DNA of 64,000 nucleotides from Sandaracinobacter neustonicus (lineage in GTDB: Bacteria > Pseudomonadota > Alphaproteobacteria > Sphingomonadales > Sphingomonadaceae). A program made the translations under genes and the position numbers. How positions within the stretch are numbered: position 1 is the first letter of the stretch; each line of letters starts with the position of its first letter. The notes under the pieces were generated by a model, which was not told where the DNA came from, ran no database searches, and saw only the letters and a list, made by a program, of their open reading frames with translations. Shown here piece after piece: positions 11,234 to 21,293 of this stretch. The stretch spans positions 62,001-126,000 of the forward strand of contig NZ_VFSU01000011.1 of NCBI RefSeq assembly GCF_006385875.1, in the 5' to 3' direction.

Positions 11234-11737
11234 ATGACCGAGATCACCCCTGAAGCTGCCGAAGCGCTTGCCAATGGCGCAGACCTTGCCCCGCAGGCCG
11301 GAATCCTTGCGCAATATGTGAAGGATCTCTCGTTCGAGAACCCGAACGCGCCGACGTCGCTGCAAATGGGCGGCCAGCCCAAGATCGAGATCAATGTGAA
11401 TGTGAATGCGCGCTCCGGCGGGCAGGACATGTATGAGGTGGAGCTGAAGATCGAGGCGTCCGCCCGCACGCCCGACACCAACTCGCTCGCCTTCCAGGTG
11501 GAGCTGCTTTACGCCGGGCTGTTTCGGCTGGTGGGCGCGCCGCAGGAAGCGCTGGAGCCGTTCCTGGTGGTGGAAGCGCCGCGCATCCTGTTCCCCTTCG
11601 CCCGCCGGGTGATCGCAGACGCAGTGCGCGACGGCGGTTTCCCGCCGCTGATGCTGGAGCCGATCGATTTCGGCGGCCTGTATCTGCAGCAGCTGGAAGC
11701 GCGCGGCGACGGCTTTCAGCCCGTCGGCAACGCCTGA
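11234..11737 (+). CDS. secB: Protein-export chaperone SecB
   Basis: Keeps preproteins unfolded and hands them to SecA. About 167 residues. Typical SecB stretches are LAQYVKDLSFENPNAP, IEINVNVNAR, YEVELKIEASA, LEPFLVVEAPRILFPFARR and VIADAVRDGGFPPLMLEPIDF. The N-terminus is slightly longer than in E. coli. Stands alone on the plus strand, divergent from the Tim44-like operon and 38 bp ahead of murJ. Confidence 0.98.
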   Translation: MTEITPEAAEALANGADLAPQAGILAQYVKDLSFENPNAPTSLQMGGQPKIEINVNVNARSGGQDMYEVELKIEASARTPDTNSLAFQVELLYAGLFRLVGAPQEALEPFLVVEAPRILFPFARRVIADAVRDGGFPPLMLEPIDFGGLYLQQLEARGDGFQPVGNA

Positions 11738-11775
11738 TCCCCGGCTGATACGGGCCTGACAGGGGCTTTGCGCCC

Positions 11776-13341
11776 ATGTCGCTGATCCGCTCCGCCACGA
11801 CGGTTGGCGGGATGACCTTGCTTTCGCGCATCGTGGGAATGGTGCGCGAAATCCTGATGGCGCGCTATCTGGGGGCAGGCTTCGCGGCCGACGCCTTTCT
11901 GGTGGCGTTCCGCCTGCCCAACCTGTTCCGATCGCTGTTCGCGGAAGGGGCCTTTTCGGCGGCGTTCGTGCCGCTGGTCTCCCAACAGCTGGGAAAAGAC
12001 GGCAAAGGCGAGGGCGTGCTGAGCGCGGTGCGGTTGACGGAGCAGGCGCTGGCCGTGCTGTTCCCGGTGCTGCTGATCTTCACCATCGTCATCATGGTGG
12101 CGGCGGAACCCGTGGTCTGGGCGATGACGGGCGGGTTCGAAGATCGCAGCCCGGAAAAGCTGGCGCTGACCGTGCAGCTGACACGGTTGGCCTTTCCCTA
12201 TCTGATGCTGATTTCGCTCGCCTCTTTGCTGGGCGGGCTGCTGAACGCGATGGGGCGTTTCTGGGTCTATGCGGCCGCGCCCATCCTGCTGAACATCACC
12301 TTCATCATCGGTTTTCTGGTGTTTCGCGGCGACGATCCGGTGCAGACGGCGACCACGCAGGCGGTGGCCATCGCGATTGCGGGCATCCTGCAGTTCCTGT
12401 GGCTGTGCTGGGATTGCTGGCGCATCGGCGTGCTGCCGCGGCTGACGCTGCCGCACTGGACTCCGGAGGTGAAGACGCTGCTGCGCCGCATCGGCCCGGC
12501 CGCCATCGGCGCGGGGGCGACGCAGATCAACCTGCTGGTCTCCACCATGATCGCCGCGCGCAACCTGCCGCAAGGTTCGGTGTCTTACCTTTATTATGCG
12601 GATCGGCTGAACCAGCTGGCGCTGGGCATGATCGGCGTGGGTATGGGGGTGGCGCTGCTGCCGGCGATGGGGCGGCTGATCGGCGCGGGCAACAACGAGG
12701 CGGCGATCCACCAGCAGAACCGGGGAATCGAGTTCGTGCTGCTGTTCGGGCTGCCAGCCTCCGTGGCGTTGATTGTTTCCGCCGATCCGATCGTGGCGGC
12801 GCTGTTCCAGCAAGGCGAGTTCACCCGCGCGGATCGCATCGCCTGCGCAGCCGCGCTGCGGGCGTTTTCCAGCGGGCTGGTCGCCTATATGTTGGTGAAG
12901 GTGCTGACGCCCGGCTTCCATGCGCGCGGCGATACGCGCACGCCAATGCAGATCGCGCTGGCGGCCATCGCCATCAACCTTGTGGGCAATCTGCTGCTGT
13001 CGCGCATGCTGGATCATGTGGGGATCGCAGTGGCGACATCCTTGTCGGCATGGTTCAACGTGGCATTGCTGGCGGGCGTGCTGATCCACCGGCGGGATTG
13101 GCACCCGGATGCCGGGCTGGCGAAGCGCGTGCCGCGCATGCTGGTCGCCTCTCTGGCGATGGCGGCGGCCTTGTGGCTGCTGAACCCCAGCGTGCTGCCG
13201 ATGGCGGAAGGGTCGCTGGGCAGCAGGGCGCTGGGCATGTTGCTGCTGGTCGGCGCGGGCGGGCTGGTCTATGCGGGCGGCGGCCTGCTGATCGGGGCGT
13301 GGAACCCGCGGCAGCTTATCAATTCGTTTCGCAGAGGATAA
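11776..13341 (+). CDS. murJ: Lipid II flippase MurJ (MviN)
   Basis: Multi-pass membrane protein of 521 residues that moves lipid II across the inner membrane for cell-wall synthesis. The N-terminal signature is complete: [26 protein letters not shown] and [29 protein letters not shown]. About fourteen hydrophobic segments follow. The ATG at 11776 has a short spacing from secB. trpS begins three bases after the stop. It has 521 residues, the usual size, and no breaks. Confidence 0.97.
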   Translation: MSLIRSATTVGGMTLLSRIVGMVREILMARYLGAGFAADAFLVAFRLPNLFRSLFAEGAFSAAFVPLVSQQLGKDGKGEGVLSAVRLTEQALAVLFPVLLIFTIVIMVAAEPVVWAMTGGFEDRSPEKLALTVQLTRLAFPYLMLISLASLLGGLLNAMGRFWVYAAAPILLNITFIIGFLVFRGDDPVQTATTQAVAIAIAGILQFLWLCWDCWRIGVLPRLTLPHWTPEVKTLLRRIGPAAIGAGATQINLLVSTMIAARNLPQGSVSYLYYADRLNQLALGMIGVGMGVALLPAMGRLIGAGNNEAAIHQQNRGIEFVLLFGLPASVALIVSADPIVAALFQQGEFTRADRIACAAALRAFSSGLVAYMLVKVLTPGFHARGDTRTPMQIALAAIAINLVGNLLLSRMLDHVGIAVATSLSAWFNVALLAGVLIHRRDWHPDAGLAKRVPRMLVASLAMAAALWLLNPSVLPMAEGSLGSRALGMLLLVGAGGLVYAGGGLLIGAWNPRQLINSFRRG

Positions 13342-13343
13342 TC

Positions 13344-14345
13344 ATGCTGATCGTTTCCGGCATCCAGCCGACGGGCAACCTGCAACTGGGCAATTATCTG
13401 GGGGCGATCCGCAACTGGGTGCTGATGCAGGACGCCCTGAAGCCGGGTGACCGCGCCTTCTTCTTCATCGCCGATATGCACGCGATCACGCTGAAGCAGG
13501 ATCCGGCGGATCTGAAGCGCTCCACGCGGGAAATCGCGGCGGCGCTGATGGCGGCCGGGATCGATCCGGCGAAGGCGACCTTGTTCAACCAGTCCCGCGT
13601 GATGGAGCATGCCGAACTGGCGTGGGTGCTGGGCTGCACGGCGCGGATCGGCTGGCTGAACCGGATGACGCAGTTCAAGGAAAAGTCCGGCAAGGATCGG
13701 GAAGGGGCCTCTGTGGGCCTCTACACCTATCCGGTGCTGCAGGCGGCCGATGTGCTGCTGTACAAGGCGACGCATGTGCCCGTGGGCGAGGACCAGAAAC
13801 AGCATCTGGAACTGTCCCGCGATACAGCGACCAAGTTCAACACTGATTTCGGCGTGGAGCTGTTCCCGCTGCCGGAACCCATCATGCCGCCGGAGGCGCT
13901 GCGGGTGAAATCGCTGCGCGACGGCACGGCGAAGATGTCCAAATCCGACCCGTCTGACCAGAGCCGCATCAACCTGACCGACAGCGCGGAGGATATCCGC
14001 AACAAGGTGAAGCGCGCCAAGACCGACCCTGAGCCGCTGCCCACGGAGGTGAAGGGGCTGGAAGGGCGGCTGGAAGCGCGCAATCTGGTGGAGATTTTCG
14101 CGACGCTCTCTGGCCGAACGATGGCCGAAGTGCTGGGCGAGTTCGGCGGGCAGGGCTTTGGCGCGTTCAAGCCCGCGTTGGCGGACCTGCTCGTGGAAAA
14201 GCTGGCCCCGATGAACGACCGCTATCGCGAACTGCTGGCGAACCCGGCGGCCATCGATCAAGCGCTGGCCGAAGGGGCAGAGGCCGCGCGGCAGGTGGCG
14301 CAGGAAACGATGCGCGAAGTTCGGGACGCGGTCGGCTTCCTCTGA
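13344..14345 (+). CDS. trpS: Tryptophanyl-tRNA synthetase
   Basis: Class I aminoacyl-tRNA synthetase charging tRNA-Trp, 333 residues. The HIGH-like motif is [13 protein letters not shown] and the KMSKS motif [11 protein letters not shown]. The conserved [26 protein letters not shown] is intact. The ATG at 13344 has AGAGGA seven bases upstream and lies three bases after murJ, an order common in alphaproteobacteria. Confidence 0.98.
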   Translation: MLIVSGIQPTGNLQLGNYLGAIRNWVLMQDALKPGDRAFFFIADMHAITLKQDPADLKRSTREIAAALMAAGIDPAKATLFNQSRVMEHAELAWVLGCTARIGWLNRMTQFKEKSGKDREGASVGLYTYPVLQAADVLLYKATHVPVGEDQKQHLELSRDTATKFNTDFGVELFPLPEPIMPPEALRVKSLRDGTAKMSKSDPSDQSRINLTDSAEDIRNKVKRAKTDPEPLPTEVKGLEGRLEARNLVEIFATLSGRTMAEVLGEFGGQGFGAFKPALADLLVEKLAPMNDRYRELLANPAAIDQALAEGAEAARQVAQETMREVRDAVGFL

Positions 14346-14358
14346 TGCAGCTCGGCGG

Positions 14359-15240
14359 ATGATAACCGGCCTGAAGGTCGGGCATGCGCATTGCCCCGTT
14401 TCGCACACGGGGGTGACCTTGCTGGTGCCCGATGCGCCGGTGGTGATGGCCTGCGACGTGCGCGGCGGCGGGCCGGGCACGCGCGAGACGGACGCGCTGG
14501 AGCCGTCGACGCTGGTGGAGCGGGTGCATGGGCTGGCGCTGGCGGGCGGCTCCGTGTTCGGGCTGGAGGCGGCATCCGAACTGGCACTGCTGCTGGCGCG
14601 CGACGGCATCGGCCTGCCGGTGGCACCGGGCGTGTCTGTGCCGGTGGTGCCGGGCGCGATCCTGTTCGATCTGGGCAATGAGGGCGACAAGAGCTGGGCG
14701 CGGGCAGGCGGCGGCGAGCCGCCTTATCGGCGGCTGGCGCGCGACGCCTATGCAGCGCTGGGGCCGGATGCCGGGGAAGGCGCAGTGGGGGCGGCCTTTG
14801 GCGCGCGGGCCGGAAGCCGGGCGGGCGGGATCGGCGTGGCGCGCGCGGCGCTGGATGGCGGCGGCACGGTAGCAGCGCTGATCGCGGTGAACTGCTTCGG
14901 TGAGGTAGAGGCGGGGGAGCCGCCGCTACAGGGGCCGGTGCCGATGCCGAAATTGCAGGGCAGGGCGGTGTATGGCGAGGGGCATACCTGCATCGGCGCG
15001 ATTGCGACGGATGTGCCGCTGACCCGCCCTGCGGCGAAGCGGCTGGCGATGATGGCGCATGACGGGCTGGCGCGGGCGATCCGGCCGATCCACACCCCCT
15101 TCGATGGCGACGCGCTGTTCGCGATGAGCCTGTCTGCCGAAAGCCCGGTGCGGGTGGAGCCTCTGCTGCTGGCGGAATTGGGCACACGGGCGGCGGATTG
15201 CGTGGCGCTGGCCGTGCGCCGGGCGGTGGGGCTGGCATGA
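14359..15240 (+). CDS. P1-family peptidase (S58, DmpA/NylC-like N-terminal nucleophile hydrolase)
   Basis: About 293 residues. Relatives are made as one chain that cuts itself, exposing a Ser or Thr at the new N-terminus, and then act as aminopeptidases or amidases. Family pattern: VGHAHCPVSHTGVTLLV, CDVRGGGPGTRETDALEP, HGLALAGGSVFGLEAASE, and VPGAILFDLG. The likely cut site is before Thr in GEGHTCIGAIATDVPLT; many relatives have TT where this one has TC. Substrate unknown. Its stop overlaps the next ATG (ATGA). Confidence 0.9.
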   Translation: MITGLKVGHAHCPVSHTGVTLLVPDAPVVMACDVRGGGPGTRETDALEPSTLVERVHGLALAGGSVFGLEAASELALLLARDGIGLPVAPGVSVPVVPGAILFDLGNEGDKSWARAGGGEPPYRRLARDAYAALGPDAGEGAVGAAFGARAGSRAGGIGVARAALDGGGTVAALIAVNCFGEVEAGEPPLQGPVPMPKLQGRAVYGEGHTCIGAIATDVPLTRPAAKRLAMMAHDGLARAIRPIHTPFDGDALFAMSLSAESPVRVEPLLLAELGTRAADCVALAVRRAVGLA

Positions 15241-15695
15241 TTCTGGACGACGCCAGCTGGCATTCGGGGGGCGATTTTCCCGATCATCTGCCGCCGGAGG
15301 CCGGAGGCACGCATATCGGCCTGTTCCTCGCATGGATGCTGCTGAACGGACAGGGTGGGGAATCCCGCGCCGACGGGTTCGGCGAACTGGCGCAGCGGAC
15401 CCAGACGCCGGGGGCGTGGTTCATGGCGCATTGCGACGGCAAGCTGACGGCAGAGGAGTTGTCCGACGAGGGCAACCGCTTTGCTGCGGCCTATTATCTG
15501 TATGACGAGGAGGGGCATGAGGATGGCGAGCCATCCTATCTGCCTGACTATGCGAAGAGTTTCACGGATGCGGCAGATGCGTACAGCGTGCCGGACACAT
15601 GGGCGAGCTATGAGCGGCTCGCGCCCCTGCTGGCAGCGCGATTCGCGATGTGGCAGGGCAGGGACAGACGCAAAGGACAAGATGATGGCCACTGA
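15237..15695 (+). CDS. Conserved hypothetical protein (DUF7832-like)
   Basis: About 152 residues starting at the ATG that overlaps the P1 peptidase stop. It begins [28 protein letters not shown], then [10 protein letters not shown], and has a C-terminal acidic part with [24 protein letters not shown]. No signal peptide and no membrane segment. The pattern fits the DUF7832 group of unknown function; this is from memory of the motif. The following enoyl-CoA hydratase overlaps its end by a few bases, so the three genes are probably one transcript. Confidence 0.75.
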   Translation: MILDDASWHSGGDFPDHLPPEAGGTHIGLFLAWMLLNGQGGESRADGFGELAQRTQTPGAWFMAHCDGKLTAEELSDEGNRFAAAYYLYDEEGHEDGEPSYLPDYAKSFTDAADAYSVPDTWASYERLAPLLAARFAMWQGRDRRKGQDDGH

Positions 15696-16458
15696 AACGC
15701 TGCTGGTGGAACAAAGGGGCGCCGTCACGCTGGTGACGCTGAACCGCCCGCAGGCGCTGAACGCGCTGAACAGCCAGGTGCTGGCGGACCTGCTGACGGT
15801 GTTCGCGGCCTATGACGCAGACCCGACGCAGCGCTGCGCGGTGCTGACGGGCAGCGAAAAGGCCTTCGCGGCGGGCGCGGACATCAAGGAAATGGCCCCG
15901 CAAGGCGTGGGCGACATGTTCGGCAGCAACTTTTTCGCCGGCTATGATTTGTTCACCCGCACCCGCAAGCCGGTGATCGCGGCGGTCTCCGGCTATGCGC
16001 TGGGCGGCGGCTGTGAACTGGCGATGATGTGCGACTTCATTATCGCAGGTGACAGCGCAAAGTTTGGCCAGCCGGAAATCAAGTTGGGCGTAACGCCGGG
16101 CATGGGCGGATCGCAGCGTCTGGCGCGCGCGGTGGGCAAGGCCAAGGCGATGGAAATGTGCCTGACCGGCCGGATGATGGACGCAGCCGAAGCCGAAAGC
16201 GCCGGACTGGTCGCAAAAGTGGTGCCCGCCGCAGACCTGCTAGCCGAGGCGCTGAAAACGGCGGAAACCATCGCAGCCATGCCCCCGCTCGCCGCGCTGG
16301 CAGTGAAGGAACAGGTGAATGTGGCGTTCGAAACCACGCTGCAACAAGGAATATTGTTCGAACGCCGCCTGTTCCACGGCCTGTTCGGCACCGAGGATCA
16401 GAAGGAAGGCATGGTAGCCTTTGTGGAGAAGCGGCCAGGGAAGTGGGTGGGGCGGTAA
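15682..16458 (+). CDS. Enoyl-CoA hydratase
   Basis: Adds water to trans-2-enoyl-CoA in fatty-acid beta-oxidation. About 258 residues. Crotonase motifs are clear: [33 protein letters not shown] (oxyanion hole) and [42 protein letters not shown], with both catalytic glutamates in the E-I-K-L-G and CEL contexts. Two adjacent ATGs (15682, 15685) follow AAAGGA; the second has the better spacing. A second crotonase lies at 58.7 kb. Confidence 0.94.
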   Translation: MMATETLLVEQRGAVTLVTLNRPQALNALNSQVLADLLTVFAAYDADPTQRCAVLTGSEKAFAAGADIKEMAPQGVGDMFGSNFFAGYDLFTRTRKPVIAAVSGYALGGGCELAMMCDFIIAGDSAKFGQPEIKLGVTPGMGGSQRLARAVGKAKAMEMCLTGRMMDAAEAESAGLVAKVVPAADLLAEALKTAETIAAMPPLAALAVKEQVNVAFETTLQQGILFERRLFHGLFGTEDQKEGMVAFVEKRPGKWVGR

Positions 16459-16590
16459 CGACGCCGGTGGTAGCTGATGCCGGTGGGGACGCTGACATGT
16501 GTTTAATCGACGATGGGGCGGGCCGGCTTGCTTGCTGGTCCCGGGGAATATGACTACAGGCGACCCCTCAACAATTGTGAGCACCAGTCA

Positions 16591-18024
16591 TTGACCAGCA
16601 TCAGCATATCGCCAGTCCTTCTTTGCGGCGGATCGGGGACAAGGCTCTGGCCGCTTTCAAGAGCGGATATGCCCAAGCAATTACAGGCGCTTGCGCATGA
16701 AGAGACGATGCTGCAGGCTACGGCCCTGAGGACGGCAACGAACAGCAATGACTTGCAGTTTGAAGCACCTCTGGTGCTTGCAGGGGAAGGGCATCGCTTC
16801 CTTGTTGTCGAACAGCTGTTGCACGTTGGTTGTCCGCCGCGGGCTGTCATTCTCGAGCCGCAGGGGCGCAATACCGCGCCTGCGGTCGCAATTGCTGCGC
16901 ACTGGCTTGCAAGGGCAGGTACACCCGACGCGCTGATGTTGGTCATGCCGTCGGACCATCTTATCGGCAACGAAGAGGCTTTCCGCGCTGCAATTGCCGA
17001 TGCTGCTCCTGCCGCGTTGGCAGGGCGCATGGTGACGTTCGGAATCACGCCCAGCGAGCCGGCCACGGGTTATGGCTATATCGAAGCGGAAGGCGATATC
17101 GGCCCTGTGCGCCGGGTGCGCCGCTTCGTGGAAAAGCCCGACGAAGAGACTGCCGTCGCCTATGTGGCGCGCGGGATGATGTGGAATGCCGGTATCTTTC
17201 TGTTCAAGGCTTCAGCGTATCTGGAAGCACTGGCGACGTGCGCTCCCGAGGTTGCGAAAGCGGTTGATGATGCGGTGCGGATCGCAGAAATTGACGGGAT
17301 GATTTTCCGTCCGGGCGGGGCGGAGTTTGCAGCCTGTCCATCCATCAGCATCGACTATGCCGTGATGGAGAGATCGGACAAGGTCAGCGTCGTGCCGGTC
17401 GATATGGGCTGGTCGGACGTAGGTTCCTGGGATGCCCTCTGGCGGGTAACTGCACCTGATGCCGAAGGTAATGTTGTGCGAGGTGCCGGCGCGTTGATCG
17501 GTTGTCGGGACAGCCTTGTGCGCAATGAAGGCGGCCCCTTCGTGGCAGCGTTGGGTCTCGAGGGCATGGTGGTAGTTGCCACCGGAGATGCTGTGCTGAT
17601 CGCGCCAAGGGAGCGTTCGGAAGATATCCGCAAGGTAGTCGATCGGATCGAAGATGAAGGGTATGAACTGACGCGGACCAGCCATGAAGTGCGCCGGCCT
17701 TGGGGTAGCTATCGCAGCCTGGGGCAAGGTGTCGGTTGGCAGGTGAAGCGGATCGCAGTGAAACCCGGGGGGCAGCTAAGTCTGCAAAAGCACGCCCGTC
17801 GAGCAGAAACATGGGTTGTGGCGAGCGGGGTTGCCATTGTGACGGTCGAGCAAGTTCGAAAGCAGATCGGGCCGGGAGAATCGATATTTATTCCGGTCGG
17901 CTCTGTGCATCGACTTGAAAATCCCGGGCCGGAACCACTTGAACTGATTGAAGTTCAGCAAGGTGGGTATCTGGGTGAAGACGACATCGTCCGGCTGGCG
18001 GACGTTTATGGACGCACTGCTTGA
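16591..18024 (+). CDS. manC: Mannose-1-phosphate guanylyltransferase / mannose-6-phosphate isomerase
   Basis: Makes GDP-mannose, the precursor of GDP-L-fucose. About 477 residues. N-terminal nucleotidyltransferase: SPVLLCGGSGTRLWPLSRADMPKQL, then VILEPQGRNTAPAVAIAA and YGYIEAEGDI, FVEKPDEETA. The C-terminal cupin domain supplies isomerase activity: RPWGSYRSL, KPGGQLSLQKHARRAETWVV and IPVGSVHRLENPG. The start is uncertain: TTG at 16591 gives the usual short leader (TSISISPVLL); the only upstream ATG (16513) adds 26 unlikely residues. The TTG lacks a strong binding site. Opposite strand to gmd and fcl, which follow it. Confidence 0.93.
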   Translation: MTSISISPVLLCGGSGTRLWPLSRADMPKQLQALAHEETMLQATALRTATNSNDLQFEAPLVLAGEGHRFLVVEQLLHVGCPPRAVILEPQGRNTAPAVAIAAHWLARAGTPDALMLVMPSDHLIGNEEAFRAAIADAAPAALAGRMVTFGITPSEPATGYGYIEAEGDIGPVRRVRRFVEKPDEETAVAYVARGMMWNAGIFLFKASAYLEALATCAPEVAKAVDDAVRIAEIDGMIFRPGGAEFAACPSISIDYAVMERSDKVSVVPVDMGWSDVGSWDALWRVTAPDAEGNVVRGAGALIGCRDSLVRNEGGPFVAALGLEGMVVVATGDAVLIAPRERSEDIRKVVDRIEDEGYELTRTSHEVRRPWGSYRSLGQGVGWQVKRIAVKPGGQLSLQKHARRAETWVVASGVAIVTVEQVRKQIGPGESIFIPVGSVHRLENPGPEPLELIEVQQGGYLGEDDIVRLADVYGRTA

Positions 18025-18057
18025 GCCTGCGTGTCGTTTGCCGCCCGGGGAGAGAAC

Positions 18058-18084
18058 CGCGGCCCCGGCTTATGTGGGGCCGCG
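18058..18084 (+). terminator. Probable Rho-independent terminator after manC
   Basis: CGCGGCCCC (18058-18066) pairs with GGGGCCGCG (18076-18084) across a 9-base loop, followed by TTTGTCGTTT. It sits between the convergent ends of manC and gmd. Confidence 0.7.
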
Positions 18085-18116
18085 TTTGTCGTTTGGCGAT
18101 CATAGGCGCATGCAAA

Positions 18117-18136
18117 TTCCGGCGCTGAGGCCGGAA
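18117..18136 (-). terminator. Possible terminator hairpin after gmd
   Basis: TTCCGGC (18117-18123) pairs with GCCGGAA (18130-18136) over a 6-base loop; read on the minus strand it is followed by TTTGCA. It lies just past the gmd stop. The short T-run makes it weak. Confidence 0.4.
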
Positions 18137-18142
18137 CCTGTC

Positions 18143-19195
18143 TTATACGGGTATTTTCGTTCGCGCGGCTGCCAGATCTGACGCCACCATCTCGCTGACC
18201 AGTTCCTTCAGGGTGGTTCTGGCTGCCCAGCCGAGCTGGTCTTTGGCTTTCGAAGCGTCGCCGATCAGAAGATCGACTTCGGTCGGACGAAAATAGGCAG
18301 GATCGATTGCAACCAGAATTTCACCCGAGTTCGAATCCCGGCCGACTTCCTCGACACCTTGGCCTTCCCAAACGAGCTTGCGGCCGACTTCAGCGAAGGC
18401 GAGGTCTACAAAATTGCGGACGCTGGTCGTTTCACCGGTCGCCAGAACCCAGTCGTCGGCGCGGTCATGCTGGAGAATGCGCCACATACCCTCGACATAG
18501 TCGCGCGCATGCCCCCAATCCCGCTGAGCGTCGAGATTGCCCAGATACAGGCGGCGCTGCTGCTTGGTTTCGATGGCTGCTACGGCGCGCGTGATCTTGC
18601 GGGTAACAAAGGTTTCTCCGCGCAGAGGACTCTCATGGTTGAACAAGATGCCGTTTGCAGCAAACATGCCATAGGCTTCACGATAGTTCACGCAAATCCA
18701 ATAGGCATATAGTTTTGCGGCAGCATATGGACTGCGCGGATAAAATGGTGTGGTCTCCGATTGTGGGACGGCCTGCACCTTGCCGTATAGTTCCGACGTC
18801 GATGCTTGGTAAAAACGGGTTTTATTCTCAAAATTCAGAATGCGAATTGCTTCCAGCAGTCGCAGAGTTCCAAGGGCATCCGCATTCGCCGTATATTCCG
18901 GCGTTTCGAAGCTGACCTGAACATGACTTTGTGCAGCGAGATTGTAGACTTCGTCCGGTTTCACCTCCTGCATGAGCCGGATGAGATTGGTGGCGTCTGT
19001 CAGATCGCCATGATGGAGGTGAAAGCGCGTGTCACCATCGTGCGGGTCTTTATAGAGATGGTCCACTCGCGCGGTATTAAGCAATGAAGCCCGGCGTTTC
19101 ACGCCATGAACAATATAGCCCTTTGCCAACAACAAGTCCGACAGATAAGCGCCATCTTGCCCAGTAACGCCAGTGATAAGCGCTGTTTTGGTCAT
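18143..19195 (-). CDS. gmd: GDP-mannose 4,6-dehydratase
   Basis: First step from GDP-mannose to GDP-L-fucose (or GDP-rhamnose): forms GDP-4-keto-6-deoxymannose using bound NADP. 350 residues, full length. Short-chain dehydrogenase features: [19 protein letters not shown] (glycine-rich loop), [28 protein letters not shown] and the YxxxK of [12 protein letters not shown], with [19 protein letters not shown]. It lies 33 bp after fcl, so the two form a fucose pair. Expected N-terminus starts MTKTALITG. Confidence 0.98.
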   Translation of the reverse strand: MTKTALITGVTGQDGAYLSDLLLAKGYIVHGVKRRASLLNTARVDHLYKDPHDGDTRFHLHHGDLTDATNLIRLMQEVKPDEVYNLAAQSHVQVSFETPEYTANADALGTLRLLEAIRILNFENKTRFYQASTSELYGKVQAVPQSETTPFYPRSPYAAAKLYAYWICVNYREAYGMFAANGILFNHESPLRGETFVTRKITRAVAAIETKQQRRLYLGNLDAQRDWGHARDYVEGMWRILQHDRADDWVLATGETTSVRNFVDLAFAEVGRKLVWEGQGVEEVGRDSNSGEILVAIDPAYFRPTEVDLLIGDASKAKDQLGWAARTTLKELVSEMVASDLAAARTKIPV

Positions 19196-19228
19196 TCATT
19201 ACTCCATGAAAATGCGGGTATGCGCCAC

Positions 19229-20200
19229 TCAGGCGCCGCGGCCGAAACCAGCAGGAAGGTCGTCGATTGTTCGAGCAAGGCCATCCCGAAGGCTGATGTT
19301 CGCCTTCCATCCCAGCCTTGCCAAGCGACTCCCATCCATCAATTTGCGCGGAGTGCCATCTGGCTTTGACGTATCGAACACAAGTTTTCCGCCAAAGCCG
19401 ACAGTATCAGCGATCATCTGTGCAAGCTCGGCGATCGATATGTCAGTCCCTGAGCCGACATTAATCGGCCCGGCCTCGGAAAAATTTCGAAGCAAGAAAA
19501 CCAGCGCATCGGCCAGATCGTCCGCATGCAAAAACTCTCGACGCGGATTTCCGGTGCCCCAGACGGTAATCGTATCGGCGCCCCCATCGCGGGCTATGAT
19601 CGTCTTGCGAATCAGCGCTGGGATCACATGACTGGCCTCTGCGTCGTAATTGTCGCCAGGGCCGTACAGATTCGTCGGCATCGCCGAGATGAAATCCAGG
19701 CCATGCTGTTTGCGCAGAGCATCGCACAGCATGATCCCCGCGATCTTGGCAACGGCATACCATTGGTTTGTCGGCTCAAGTGGGCCAGTCAGCAGAGCGT
19801 CTTCAGATATCGGCTGTTGGGCAAGCCTCGGATAAATGCAGGATGAGCCGAGGAATAGCAGTTTGCGCACGCCTCGATCGGCTGACGCCTTGATTATGGA
19901 ATTCTGGATAGCGAGATTATCGTAAAGGAAATCTGCCGGGAAGCGGTCGTTGGCGAGGATGCCGCCCACTTTCGCTGCCGCCAACACCACGACATCCGGC
20001 TTATTTTCTGAAAGCCAGGATTCTACGTCGGATTGCCGCCGCAGATCCAACTCTGCACGAGTTGCCGTTAGAATTGTTTCGACCGGTTCACTGCCAAGCC
20101 TTCGGACCACAGCGGATCCGACCATGCCACGGTGACCGGCTACCCATACGCGCGCACCAGCAAGGTCAAACGAGGGAGAATTCAACTTCGCATGCTCCAA
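19229..20200 (-). CDS. fcl: GDP-L-fucose synthase
   Basis: Epimerises and reduces GDP-4-keto-6-deoxymannose to GDP-L-fucose with NADPH. About 323 residues. Motifs: [44 protein letters not shown] with the catalytic Ser, and [11 protein letters not shown] (YxxxK). [12 protein letters not shown] and [15 protein letters not shown] complete the family pattern. First gene of the fcl-gmd pair; the divergent fucosyltransferase starts 333 bp upstream. The presence of fcl points to fucose as the end product. Confidence 0.97.
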   Translation of the reverse strand: MEHAKLNSPSFDLAGARVWVAGHRGMVGSAVVRRLGSEPVETILTATRAELDLRRQSDVESWLSENKPDVVVLAAAKVGGILANDRFPADFLYDNLAIQNSIIKASADRGVRKLLFLGSSCIYPRLAQQPISEDALLTGPLEPTNQWYAVAKIAGIMLCDALRKQHGLDFISAMPTNLYGPGDNYDAEASHVIPALIRKTIIARDGGADTITVWGTGNPRREFLHADDLADALVFLLRNFSEAGPINVGSGTDISIAELAQMIADTVGFGGKLVFDTSKPDGTPRKLMDGSRLARLGWKANISLRDGLARTIDDLPAGFGRGA

Positions 20201-20532
20201 GTGTGGCTCGATAGCTTATCCGACATGTCTGCCTCAAACAGTCTGCCTTGAACGGGCTGTTTGTCTTGCTTTTCCGCCGGGCATTGAGCCACGATCGAAA
20301 CCAGTAAGGGTGGGTAGCATGTGCCTGTTGCCTTATGCTGTCCGGTTGGAAAAGGGAAGCCTGCGCATATGTTTCAGGCGAGAAGGGGAGGACTCCTCAG
20401 GATTGCGTACCAGGCGTGTGTCAAAGGGGGGACGTGAAATGCCGGGGTATAAACGGAGCTTCTGATTATGGCGGTGGAACTGCTGCATCCGCATGCCCGG
20501 GGTTACACCACTGAAAGGATTTGAAGTCGATA
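20201..20532. other. Intergenic region between divergent fcl and the fucosyltransferase
   Basis: About 330 bp with no gene of its own. It must carry the promoters of fcl-gmd (minus) and of the fucosyltransferase (plus). A purine-rich stretch near 20395-20455 and AAAGGA at 20514-20519 precede the plus-strand gene. No confident promoter boxes or repeats could be assigned. Confidence 0.5.
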
Positions 20533-21291
20533 ATGAGTATGAGAAATGAAGAAGAAATTCTCGTCATTCTACATGGCGGTCTCGGGAATCAAATGTTTCA
20601 ACAATTTATGGGTGAGCTTCTGGGTAATCAGATGAACGCTCAAGTTTTTCTGGTTTCAGGGGTGTTGCATCGCTATTCGGCTTCTCATGTATTCGAGCTT
20701 GATCCGCTTCTTGGTGGCAAGTTACATCACCGGAATGGCGCGCTAGCCGGCGTTGCCCGGCTGCGCATCCCGAAATTTCTGGCCAAGGCAGGATTTGGTG
20801 AACGGGCATTGCATCTGGGGCGAACGACGATTCTCGATGGCTATTTCCAATCCACCACTTCTTATCAGGCCTTTCCTGAGCGGGATCGAGTTGCCCTGCT
20901 CGAAGAATGGGCCGAGCGTCTTAATCTGTCTGTCGATCCGGTACTCGACGGAGCGGTCGAGCATATCCGCCTGCGCGATTTTTTTAAGACGCGTGAAGCG
21001 GCGGAGGCCCACGCCCGCATGCGGGTTCAAATGGCAGGGCCAGGCCGCTTCATGACGGATGATGATTCTCTGCTGATTCCCCTTCTTGCAGAAGCGAGGC
21101 GCGCGGACGATCTGGTTCAGACGGATGGTTGGAGCGCTTGGGACGCTTTGCGCTATATGTCGCGGTTTTCTTCTGTTCGCACCAACGGCTCCACGCTCGC
21201 TCTTTGGGCGGCCTTGCTTCGAAGGCGCGAGCTGCATTCATCCTTGGCTGAGCAGATGGCGTTCTTCCGGGCAATGGCGCCATCACGCTGA
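20533..21291 (+). CDS. Fucosyltransferase-like protein, GT11 family
   Basis: Probably adds fucose from GDP-L-fucose in alpha-1,2 linkage during polysaccharide repeat synthesis. About 252 residues, shorter than the usual 280-300. GT11 marks are present: HGGLGNQMFQQF at the start, DGYFQSTTSYQAF, a degenerate HxRRGD box (HIRLRDFF), TDDDS for the usual SDD, and MSRFSSVRTNGSTLALWAALL for the NST-SWW acceptor loop. The substitutions could lower or change activity. ATG at 20533 is chosen over the TTG at 20521, which is too close to AAAGGA. Ends two bases before the convergent epimerase. Confidence 0.82.
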   Translation: MSMRNEEEILVILHGGLGNQMFQQFMGELLGNQMNAQVFLVSGVLHRYSASHVFELDPLLGGKLHHRNGALAGVARLRIPKFLAKAGFGERALHLGRTTILDGYFQSTTSYQAFPERDRVALLEEWAERLNLSVDPVLDGAVEHIRLRDFFKTREAAEAHARMRVQMAGPGRFMTDDDSLLIPLLAEARRADDLVQTDGWSAWDALRYMSRFSSVRTNGSTLALWAALLRRRELHSSLAEQMAFFRAMAPSR

Positions 21292-21293
21292 AC

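Noticed and set aside
12399-13343. Long in-frame extension upstream of trpS
   Set aside because: It overlaps murJ completely; the ATG at 13344 has a good binding site and the correct TrpS N-terminus.
18325-18345. tRNA-like T-loop sequence GAGTTCGAATCCC in gmd
   Set aside because: Lies inside the conserved gmd frame, and no acceptor or anticodon stems pair around it.
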